Of a stretch of 58,188 nucleotides of DNA, positions 25,697 to 33,291 are shown piece by piece (position 1 is the stretch's first letter; every line of letters begins with the position of its first letter). The stretch is taken from assembly GCA_000437315.1 (NCBI GenBank), contig FR899401.1, positions 1-58,188 on the forward strand, read 5' to 3'. A program made the position numbers and the translations under genes. This stretch comes from Mycoplasma sp. CAG:472 (GTDB taxonomy: Bacteria > Bacillota_I > Bacilli_A > RF39 > UBA660). Under the pieces are notes generated by a model. That model searched no databases, was not told where the DNA came from, and saw nothing but the letters and a program-made list of their open reading frames with translations.

Positions 25697-25959
25697 TGAA
25701 AAAAGTTCCTTTAAGAACTTGTGTTGTATCACATGAAAAATGTGAAAAAAAAGATTTATTAAGAGTAGTAAGAACTCCCTTAGGAGAGGTAGTATATGAT
25801 AGTACTGGTAAACTTAATGGAAAGGGTGCATACTTAAAAAAATCTATAGAAGTAATAAATAAAGCAAAAAAGACTAAAATATTAGAGAAAGCTTTAGGGG
25901 TAAGCATTAGTGATGAAGTATATGATAATTTAGAAAGGATTATTAATGAGACCAACTAA
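25696..25959 (+). CDS. ylxR: YlxR family RNA-binding protein
   Basis: 87-residue protein of the YlxR (DUF448) family, encoded between nusA and infB in most Bacillota. Family features: PLRTCVVSHEKCEKKDLLRV, and GKGAYLKKS near the middle (GRGAYL in most). Relatives bind RNA and modulate RNase P or transcription. It overlaps nusA by 1 bp and the next gene by 14 bp. Confidence 0.92.
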   Translation: MKKVPLRTCVVSHEKCEKKDLLRVVRTPLGEVVYDSTGKLNGKGAYLKKSIEVINKAKKTKILEKALGVSISDEVYDNLERIINETN

Positions 25960-26452
25960 AGAAGAATATTATATGGCTATTTCTCAGCTTGCTTCCTTAA
26001 GAAGTACTTGTTTATCAAGAAAAGTTGGGGCAGTCATTGTTAAAGATGATAATCCAATTAGTTTTGGATTTAATGGACCAGCAAGAGGTGTTGAACATTG
26101 TGAAGATTTAGGTGGATGCAGAAGAAGAGCAATGGCTGATTATGCATCTGGTAAATATTTAGAACTATGTCCTGCTTCTCATGCTGAACAAAATGCAATT
26201 GCTTTTGCTGCAAGACATGGAATATCTACAGTAGGAGCAACAATTTATGTAAATACTTTTCCTTGTAAGGATTGTATGAATTCTATTATTAATAGTGGAA
26301 TAACTAAGGTTGTATATAATAGTGAATATGATGCAAATCTTTCTAAATCAATTGCAAGTAATGCAAATATTGAAATTATTAAATATGAAGGTAGAGATTT
26401 AGAAACACTATTATATGATTTTGGATATATAGAAAAGGGAAAAAGTAGATAA
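25946..26452 (+). CDS. comEB: dCMP deaminase (ComEB family)
   Basis: Zinc deaminase converting dCMP to dUMP, feeding dTMP synthesis. Residues: SHAEQNAIAFAARHG holds the zinc His and catalytic Glu, FPCKDCMNSI holds the two zinc Cys, and the CEDLGGCRRRAM region is the family's second metal site. 168 residues, complete. A ribosome site GAAAGGA precedes ATG 25946 inside ylxR. It occupies the slot where Bacillus encodes the L7Ae-like YlxQ, which is not present between ylxR and infB. Confidence 0.93.
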   Translation: MRPTKEEYYMAISQLASLRSTCLSRKVGAVIVKDDNPISFGFNGPARGVEHCEDLGGCRRRAMADYASGKYLELCPASHAEQNAIAFAARHGISTVGATIYVNTFPCKDCMNSIINSGITKVVYNSEYDANLSKSIASNANIEIIKYEGRDLETLLYDFGYIEKGKSR

Positions 26453-26479
26453 AAATTAAATTAAGAAAGGATGGTTTTT

Positions 26480-28582
26480 ATGAATATTAAAGATTATGCA
26501 AAAGATGTAAATTTATCAGTAGCAGAGGTTTTAAGAAAATGTGATGAACTTGGAATTAAAGCAGATGGTAATAGCATTTTATCTGATGATGATATTATTA
26601 TGATTGATAATACAATTAATTTAATAAGTACTGATAAAGAAACAACTTATGAAGAAGAAGACCAAATTGATGATGTAGTTGAAAAAGTATTACAAAGTGA
26701 AAATATTGTAAAAAAAGATATGGTTGCTAACAGCAAACAAAAACTTAAAAAGAAAGATAGTAGTAATGCTGATTTCAAAAACTTAAAAAAGCAAATGTAT
26801 AAAAGTAAAAGCAAATTAATGAGTAATGTAAAAGAGGATAATATTGTTTTATATGAAGAAGGAATGAGTGTTAAAGCCTTTGCGGATGCACTTGGAGTTT
26901 CTCTAAATGATATTATTAAAAAACTTATGAGCTTAGGATTAATGCTATCTATGAATGAAGTTATTGATTTTGAAAATGCTGAAATCGTAGCTTTAGATTA
27001 CAATAAAACTTTAAAGAAAAAAGAAAGTCAAGATATTGCTGATTTTGATCATTATGAAGTTATTGATGATGAAAAAGATTTAAAAGAAAGACCAGCAATT
27101 GTTACAATAATGGGACATGTTGACCATGGTAAAACAACTCTTTTAGATTATATTAGGTCTACGAGAGTAGCAGAAGGTGAAGCTGGAGGTATTACTCAAG
27201 CAATTGGTGCATATCAAACTGAAAAAGATGGTCACAAAATTACATTTATTGATACTCCAGGTCATGCCGCCTTTACACAAATGCGTGCAAGGGGAGCAAG
27301 TGTAACTGATATAGTTGTTATTATTGTTGCTGCAGATGATGGTGTTATGCCTCAGACAAAAGAAGCAATAGATCATGCAAAAAGTGCTGGTGTACCAATT
27401 ATTGTTGCAGTTAATAAAATTGATAAACCAAATATTAATATTGAAAGAGTATATACTGAAATGAGTGAAAATGGTATTACTCCAGAAAGTTGGGGAGGAG
27501 AATACCCATTTATTAATCTTTCTGCAAAGACTGGTGAAGGCGTTGATACCCTTCTTGAAACAATTCTTGCAATTGCCGAAGTTAAAGAACTTAAAGCTAA
27601 TCCAAATAGATATGCTTTAGGAGCTGTTATCGAGGAAAAACTTGATAAAAATGTTGGAGGACTATCATCATTCCTTATTCTTAATGGAACACTTAGACTT
27701 GGTGACCCTGTAGTTGTAGGAACAACTTATGGTAAGGTTCGTACAATGAAAAATGATAAAGGCGAGTCTATTGTTGAGGCAGGCCCATCTACTCCGGTTG
27801 AAATAACTGGGCTTAATGATACACCTAAAGCAGGTGATAAGTTTATGGCTTTTGAAACTATTGAGGAAGCTAAAGAAGTTGCTGAAAAAAGAAAAAATAT
27901 TGAAAAAGAAAAGAGTAATGTTAAAAAGACTTTATCACTTGATGAATTATTTGAAAGTGTTAATGCAGGTCAAAAAGAAGTTGCTGTTGTCTTAAAAGCC
28001 GATGTAAGAGGTTCTGAGGAAGCAGTTAAGAGTGCTCTTGAAAATATTAAAGTTAAAGATGTAAGAGTAAAAGTTATTCGTAGTGGTATAGGACCAATAT
28101 CTGAAAGTGATATAGTTCTTGCAAGTGCCTCAAAGGCTATTGTAATAGGATTTAATGTAGTATCATCTTCGGATGCTAAAGCAATGGCTAAAGAATATGG
28201 TATTGAAATTAGATGTTATACAATTATTTATAAACTTGTCGAGGATGTTGAAGCAGCATTAAATGGTATGCTTGATCCTGAATATGAAGAAAAAATAATT
28301 GGTAGTGCCGTTGTAAGACAAATATTTAAATTTTCTAAAGTTGGTAATATTGCAGGTGTTTATGTAACTGATGGAATAGTTAAAAATAATGCAAATGTAA
28401 GAGTTATTCGTGATGGAAAAATTCTTATTGATACAAAAATTTCCTCAATTCAAAGAGGTAAAGATCAAGCTAAAGAAGTTAAAAAAGGTTTTGAATGTGG
28501 TATTACACTTGAAAAATATGATGACTTCAAAGAGGGAGATACTTTTGAAGTTTATGTAATGGAGCAGGTAAAACATGCCTAG
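26480..28582 (+). CDS. infB: Translation initiation factor IF-2
   Basis: GTPase placing initiator fMet-tRNA on the 30S subunit. ATG 26480 is the likely start, since the ribosome site AAAGGA abuts the earlier ATG at 26471. At 700 residues it has an IF2-N domain (MNIKDYAKDVNLSVAEVL), a short Lys-rich linker, a second IF2-N-like part (GMSVKAFADALGVSLNDI), G1 GHVDHGKT (~212), G3 DTPGHAAF, G4 NKID, and C-terminal domains II-IV to VYVMEQ. It overlaps rbfA by 8 bp. Confidence 0.97.
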   Translation: MNIKDYAKDVNLSVAEVLRKCDELGIKADGNSILSDDDIIMIDNTINLISTDKETTYEEEDQIDDVVEKVLQSENIVKKDMVANSKQKLKKKDSSNADFKNLKKQMYKSKSKLMSNVKEDNIVLYEEGMSVKAFADALGVSLNDIIKKLMSLGLMLSMNEVIDFENAEIVALDYNKTLKKKESQDIADFDHYEVIDDEKDLKERPAIVTIMGHVDHGKTTLLDYIRSTRVAEGEAGGITQAIGAYQTEKDGHKITFIDTPGHAAFTQMRARGASVTDIVVIIVAADDGVMPQTKEAIDHAKSAGVPIIVAVNKIDKPNINIERVYTEMSENGITPESWGGEYPFINLSAKTGEGVDTLLETILAIAEVKELKANPNRYALGAVIEEKLDKNVGGLSSFLILNGTLRLGDPVVVGTTYGKVRTMKNDKGESIVEAGPSTPVEITGLNDTPKAGDKFMAFETIEEAKEVAEKRKNIEKEKSNVKKTLSLDELFESVNAGQKEVAVVLKADVRGSEEAVKSALENIKVKDVRVKVIRSGIGPISESDIVLASASKAIVIGFNVVSSSDAKAMAKEYGIEIRCYTIIYKLVEDVEAALNGMLDPEYEEKIIGSAVVRQIFKFSKVGNIAGVYVTDGIVKNNANVRVIRDGKILIDTKISSIQRGKDQAKEVKKGFECGITLEKYDDFKEGDTFEVYVMEQVKHA

Positions 28583-28919
28583 TTTAAATGTAAAAAGAAT
28601 CGAAAGTGATATTGAAAAATATATTCCAATGATTATTCAAAGGGAATGTCATGATGAACTACTTAAAAGTATTACAATAACTGGATGCTCACTTGCAAAA
28701 GATTTTAGTTATTGTAAAGTATATTTTACATCACTTTCTTCACTTTCAAAAAAAGAAATAGAAAAAGAAGTTAATGAAGCAAGTCCTTTTATAAGAGGAA
28801 AACTTGCCTCATTAATTGATGCAAGAAATATACCATTTTTAAAATTTACTTATGATGAGTCAATTGAATATGGTAATAAAATTGATGATATAATTAAAAA
28901 AATACATCAAAATGATTAA
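28575..28919 (+). CDS. rbfA: Ribosome-binding factor A
   Basis: KH-like protein that docks on the 30S subunit and assists 16S 5' end maturation. 114 residues, normal. Typical features are an N-terminal KRIESDIEKYIPMII helix, LAKDFSYCKVYFTSL strand-helix region, and the C-terminal IPFLKFTYDESIEYGNKI. Start ATG lies inside infB with 8-bp overlap. Confidence 0.93.
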   Translation: MPSLNVKRIESDIEKYIPMIIQRECHDELLKSITITGCSLAKDFSYCKVYFTSLSSLSKKEIEKEVNEASPFIRGKLASLIDARNIPFLKFTYDESIEYGNKIDDIIKKIHQND

Positions 28920-28936
28920 TAATATGGGGTTTTGGT

Positions 28937-29515
28937 ATGAAATTATATGTTGGTAATGTAGATAAAAGTTTTAAAAGTGTACTTTTAAGTAATGCTTATG
29001 AGTATGCAAAATGTTTTAATGGAAAAAATAGATTAGAATTAATTAGCAAAAAAAGTTTATTAGATAAGAATAATTTAATAATACAAAAATATGATCCTAA
29101 CTATCTTTTTTCGTGTCTAGTGAAAGAAAATCTTGATAGGGAAGATGAAAAAATAATTTCTATAGCAAATGAATATAATCTAATTGCATATTTACTTTTC
29201 CATAGAGAATGTGGAATAGTAATTGATAATATCGTTATTGCAGATTACTTAGAATATATGAATTTATTTAAAAGTAGTTTTTATAATTATTTGATTAGTG
29301 AAGTAGAAAATTATTCAGAATCAGTAACTCCCTCCACAGTATATATAAATCCTTATTTTAATGATGAATTATTAATTGATATTTTGTCTAAAAGAGGTTA
29401 TATTTTAGATGAAGAAGGTTTAAAAAAGTTTATCTATGTACCAAAAGAAAATAGAAAGAAAGGTATTATTTATATAGAGGATTATGAACGCAGTAATTTT
29501 AATAAACAAAGATAA
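28937..29515 (+). CDS. Unrecognised 192-residue protein in the rbfA-truB operon
   Basis: Soluble protein without signal or membrane segment. It overlaps truB by 32 bp, so it is translated in the operon. Visible: KLYVGNVDKSFKSVLLSNAY at the start, a helix-rich middle, and a C-terminal YINPYFNDELLIDILSKRGY region. The ribosome site before ATG 28937 is weak (GGGG). I do not recognise a family. Its position among ribosome and RNA maturation genes suggests an RNA or translation role, as inference only. Confidence 0.7.
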   Translation: MKLYVGNVDKSFKSVLLSNAYEYAKCFNGKNRLELISKKSLLDKNNLIIQKYDPNYLFSCLVKENLDREDEKIISIANEYNLIAYLLFHRECGIVIDNIVIADYLEYMNLFKSSFYNYLISEVENYSESVTPSTVYINPYFNDELLIDILSKRGYILDEEGLKKFIYVPKENRKKGIIYIEDYERSNFNKQR

Positions 29516-30323
29516 AGGCAAAACAAGTAGAGATGTAGTAAATAGTTTAACTAAGGTATTTAATACCAAGAGAATTGGTCATACTGGAACTTTAGATCCA
29601 ATAGCCCAAGGTGTACTTGTTATATGTATAAATAAATATACAAAACTTGTAAATAGTTTAATGAGTTTAGATAAACAGTATATTGGTACAATTACTTTAG
29701 GAGTTAAAACAGATACATTTGATATAACTGGTAAAGTATTAGAGCAAAAAGATGTAAGTGTTTCTAAAGAGAATATTGAAAAAGTATTTTCTTCATTAAT
29801 TGGTAAATATGAACAAGTAGTACCAATTTATAGTGCAAAGAAAGTTAATGGAAAAAAACTATATGAATATGCAAGAAATGGTGAAGAAGTAAAACTACCT
29901 ATAAATGAAGTTGATATATATAATTTAGAGTTAATATCTTATGAAGATAATAAAATAGTATTTAAATGCAATTGTTCTAAAGGAACCTATATAAGAAGTT
30001 TAATTCAAACTATTTGTGAGAAATTAAATGTTATTGGAACAATGTCTGATTTAATAAGAACCAAACAAGGTAATTTTGATATTTCAAATACATATACTAT
30101 AAAAGATATTGAAAATGGTAATTATAAAATGTTATCTGTAAAAGATTTATTTGATTATAAAATTTATAATTTAAATGAGGATGAATATAATAAAGTAAAA
30201 AATGGTTCTCATATAAAAATAGATAGCAATGAAGATAAATTACTTTTATATTATAATAATGAGGAAGTTGCAATATATAAGAAAAAAGATGAATTTTATG
30301 TTTGTGATATAATGCTTATTTAA
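29484..30323 (+). CDS. truB: tRNA pseudouridine-55 synthase
   Basis: Forms pseudouridine 55 in the T-loop of tRNAs. Catalytic Asp is D38 in GHTGTLDPIAQGVL. Further motifs: KQYIGTITLG, PPIYSAKKVNGKKLYEYAR-like sequence (VVPIYSAKKVNGKKLYEYAR) and CSKGTYIRSLIQ. 279 residues, typical. GAGGATT serves as ribosome site inside the previous gene. The C-terminal domain is PUA-like and short. Confidence 0.96.
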   Translation: MNAVILINKDKGKTSRDVVNSLTKVFNTKRIGHTGTLDPIAQGVLVICINKYTKLVNSLMSLDKQYIGTITLGVKTDTFDITGKVLEQKDVSVSKENIEKVFSSLIGKYEQVVPIYSAKKVNGKKLYEYARNGEEVKLPINEVDIYNLELISYEDNKIVFKCNCSKGTYIRSLIQTICEKLNVIGTMSDLIRTKQGNFDISNTYTIKDIENGNYKMLSVKDLFDYKIYNLNEDEYNKVKNGSHIKIDSNEDKLLLYYNNEEVAIYKKKDEFYVCDIMLI

Positions 30324-30345
30324 CTGGTTTTATTCCAGCTTTTTT
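30324..30345 (+). terminator. Weak terminator after truB
   Basis: CTGG (30324-30327) / CCAG (30335-30338) followed by a run of T to 30345. The stem is short. Confidence 0.4.
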
Positions 30346-30386
30346 AATAAATATTTTTTAGACATAAAATTTTATTGGGAAACTTA

Positions 30387-30415
30387 TTGCAATTTAGAAT
30401 TTTAAATGGTAAAAT
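30387..30415 (+). promoter_or_regulatory. Promoter of the 30.4-kb gene
   Basis: TTGCAA (30387-30392), 17 bp, TAAAAT (30410-30415). Confidence 0.65.
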
Positions 30416-30440
30416 TAAATAGAATAAAGAGGTGTTTACA

Positions 30441-31265
30441 GTGAAAGATTTTATTATAAATTTATATGCTAATAAGTACTTTCCTATTTATTTAGGAGTG
30501 GTTATAATTGTACTTCTTATAGCATTTTTTATTGTTTTTTTCTTAGGAAAGAAAGATCAAAAGAAAATCGAAGAAACTCAAAAACTTAATTTAGAAAAAT
30601 TAAAAGATATACAAAACAATACTGTGGCTACAAATAATGAAGTGAAAACTAGTGTTCCGGTACAAAATACTCTAGCCCAACCTAAAGTTGCACCAGTAAT
30701 AAGTGCACCTGAAGTTAAACCAGTGACTGTTAATGAACCTATACAAACTCCAGTAGCACCAGTTAATGAAGTAAAAACCGTTCCTGTAGTTGAGCCTGTT
30801 AAAGTTACACCAGTCATGGAAGTTAAAAAAGATATAGTAGTGGCACCACCAGTTAAAGAAGTGCCACCGGTTATTCCACCTGTAATGGAAATAAAACCTA
30901 CTATCGAGAATACAAAACCTGTTATTGATGATGATGTATATAGAGTTAATAAAAAAGAAGAAGAAACTGTAAATAGATTAAAAGAACTTTCATCTTCGTT
31001 AGATAAAGAGATGAAAAATTTAGAAACAAAACCTTTGGTAACTCCAGAAGTTCAAAAAGAAACTACTGAAAAACCTAAAGTAATGAATGTATATAGCTCA
31101 GTATATGTCCCAAATAATAATGTAGTAACTCCAGAAAAGGTTGAAACTCCAGTAGTGGAAAATAATGATGATTTTGATGATACAATGGAAATTGAACTTC
31201 CAAAACTTAAAACTGAAGAACCTGTTTTAAAGGATAATACTTCAGATTCACTTAATTTATTATAA
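30441..31265 (+). CDS. Membrane-anchored Pro/Val-rich protein, unknown function
   Basis: GTG 30441 is the probable start, 7 bp after AGAGGTG; a GTG at 30432 overlaps that site. The protein (274 residues) has one membrane segment (~15-38, YLGVVIIVLLIAFFIVFFLG), then a cytoplasmic coiled or disordered part dominated by Pro, Val, Glu and Lys (PVAPVNEVKTVPVVEPVK-like repeats at ~90-165). The architecture resembles ZipA/EzrA-type anchors, but no family match can be claimed. Monocistronic, upstream of parE. Confidence 0.7.
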   Translation: MKDFIINLYANKYFPIYLGVVIIVLLIAFFIVFFLGKKDQKKIEETQKLNLEKLKDIQNNTVATNNEVKTSVPVQNTLAQPKVAPVISAPEVKPVTVNEPIQTPVAPVNEVKTVPVVEPVKVTPVMEVKKDIVVAPPVKEVPPVIPPVMEIKPTIENTKPVIDDDVYRVNKKEEETVNRLKELSSSLDKEMKNLETKPLVTPEVQKETTEKPKVMNVYSSVYVPNNNVVTPEKVETPVVENNDDFDDTMEIELPKLKTEEPVLKDNTSDSLNLL

Positions 31266-31267
31266 TT

Positions 31268-31294
31268 AGAAAGTGTTAAAACTTTCTTTTTTTT
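31268..31294 (+). terminator. Terminator before parE
   Basis: AGAAAGT (31268-31274) / ACTTTCT (31281-31287), T-run to 31294. Confidence 0.85.
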
Positions 31295-31300
31295 ATAAAC

Positions 31301-31329
31301 TTGACACTTAAAAAGAAAAATTGTGTAAA
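31301..31329 (+). promoter_or_regulatory. Promoter of parE-parC
   Basis: Perfect TTGACA (31301-31306), 17 bp, TGTAAA (31324-31329). Confidence 0.55.
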
Positions 31330-31380
31330 GTGAAGTTGATAAAATTTAGTTTTTTATTTATAATAATTTAAGGTGGTACT

Positions 31381-33288
31381 ATGGTAAAAAAATATGATGA
31401 ATCATCTATCAAGATTTTAGAGGGCTTGGAGGCTGTTAGAAAAAGACCAGGTATGTATATTGGTTCAACAGATAAAAGAGGTCTTCATCATTTAGTATGG
31501 GAAATTGTTGACAACTCAATAGATGAAGTAATAAATGGTTTTGGTAACTATATAAAAATAGTTATAAATAAAGATAATTCAATTACAGTAGCGGACAATG
31601 GCCGTGGTGTACCGATTGGAATGCACGCTTCAGGAAAAAGCACTCCAGAGGTAATTTATACAATGCTTCACGCAGGTGGTAAGTTTACTGAAGATGGTTA
31701 TAAAGTTTCTGGAGGTCTACATGGTGTAGGTGCCTCTGTAGTAAATGCTTTATCAAGCTCAATGACAGTGGTAATTTATCGTGATGGTAAAATAAGTGAA
31801 ATTGACTTTGAAAATGGTGGTAAAGTAAAAAATCCTCTTAGGACAATTGGTGAAAGTAAAAAAACAGGAACTATTGTAAAATTTAAACCTGATGATGATA
31901 TTTTTAAAAATCTTCAGTTTTCATATACAACAATTTGTGAAAGAATGCAAGAAAGTGCTTTTTTACTTCCTGGTCTTACAATCGAAGTTATTGATGAAGC
32001 AGATAAAAAAGAAGTTAAATATCATTATGAAAATGGGTTAACTAGTTTTGTAGATTATATAAATGAAGATAAAACAACCCTTCATAAAGTAATAAACTAT
32101 TCTGGAACTAAACAAGGTATTGAAGTAGATGTTGCTCTTCAATATACTGATACATATCAAGAGAATATTTTATCATTTGTAAATAATGTTAAAACTAGTG
32201 ATGGAGGTTCACACGAAGTTGGTTTTAAAACAGGAATTACTAAAGCATTTAATGATTATGCAAAAAATAATAGTATTTTTAAAGGTAAAGATTATTCACT
32301 TGATGGAGCAGATGTAAGAGAGGGTTTAACTGCAGTAATAAGTCTTAAAATACCTGAGGAACTTTTGCAGTTTGAGGGACAAACAAAAGGAAAACTTGGT
32401 ACTCCAGAAGCAAGAAGTATAACAGAAAGTATAACTTATGATAGTTTGAAGTTTTATCTTGAGGAAAACAAAGAAGTTGCTCTTAATATACTTGAAAAAG
32501 CGATGAAAAGTAAAACTGCAAGAGAGGCCGCAAGAAAAGCTAGAGAAGAAGCTAGAAATGGTAAAAATAAAAGCAAAATAGAAAAGAATTTATCTGGAAA
32601 ACTTGCTCCTGCCCAAAGTAAAAATCCTAAAATAAATGAACTTTTTATAGTCGAAGGTAATTCAGCAGGTGGTTCTGCTAAAGGTGGAAGAAATCGTAAA
32701 TTTCAAGCAATACTTCCTCTTCGTGGTAAAGTTATAAATGCTGATAAAGCAAGTAGTGAAGATTTATTTAAAAATGAAGAAATTAATACATTAATTTATA
32801 CAATTGGTGCTGGTGTAGGTCAAAGTTTTGATGCTAGTGAGTCAAATTATGATAAAGTAATAATAATGACCGATGCCGATGTTGATGGAGCTCATATCCA
32901 AATACTACTTTTGACATTCTTTTATAGATATATGCGTGGTCTTATTGAAACAGGGCACTTATATATAGCTGTTCCTCCACTTTATAAAATAGATTATGGT
33001 AAGAAAAGATTTTATGCTTATTCAGATGAGGAACTTGAAAACATAAAAAGAGAAAATTCTGGTAAATATGCAGTACAAAGGTATAAAGGACTTGGTGAAA
33101 TGAATCCAGAACAACTTTGGGAAACAACAATGAACCCAGATACAAGAATGCTTATTAGAGTAAATATTACAGATGCCGCTCTTGCGGAAAAAAGAGTAAG
33201 TACATTAATGGGTGATAAAGTAGAACCTAGAAAAGAATGGATAAACGAAAATGTTGAGTTTACCATGGAAGATAATTATAGGGGGTAA
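31381..33288 (+). CDS. parE: DNA topoisomerase IV subunit B
   Basis: ATPase subunit of topoisomerase IV, which unlinks daughter chromosomes. GHKL domain: EIVDNSIDEV, DNGRGVPIG, GGLHGVGASVVNALS; TOPRIM: EGNSAGGSAKGG and DADVDGAHI. The C-terminal LIRVNITDAALAEKRVSTLM and KEWINENVEFT match ParE rather than GyrB, which ends differently in Bacilli. 635 residues. AAGGTGG precedes ATG 31381. Adjacent parC supports the assignment; a GyrB role is less likely. Confidence 0.92.
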   Translation: MVKKYDESSIKILEGLEAVRKRPGMYIGSTDKRGLHHLVWEIVDNSIDEVINGFGNYIKIVINKDNSITVADNGRGVPIGMHASGKSTPEVIYTMLHAGGKFTEDGYKVSGGLHGVGASVVNALSSSMTVVIYRDGKISEIDFENGGKVKNPLRTIGESKKTGTIVKFKPDDDIFKNLQFSYTTICERMQESAFLLPGLTIEVIDEADKKEVKYHYENGLTSFVDYINEDKTTLHKVINYSGTKQGIEVDVALQYTDTYQENILSFVNNVKTSDGGSHEVGFKTGITKAFNDYAKNNSIFKGKDYSLDGADVREGLTAVISLKIPEELLQFEGQTKGKLGTPEARSITESITYDSLKFYLEENKEVALNILEKAMKSKTAREAARKAREEARNGKNKSKIEKNLSGKLAPAQSKNPKINELFIVEGNSAGGSAKGGRNRKFQAILPLRGKVINADKASSEDLFKNEEINTLIYTIGAGVGQSFDASESNYDKVIIMTDADVDGAHIQILLLTFFYRYMRGLIETGHLYIAVPPLYKIDYGKKRFYAYSDEELENIKRENSGKYAVQRYKGLGEMNPEQLWETTMNPDTRMLIRVNITDAALAEKRVSTLMGDKVEPRKEWINENVEFTMEDNYRG

Positions 33289-33291
33289 AAT

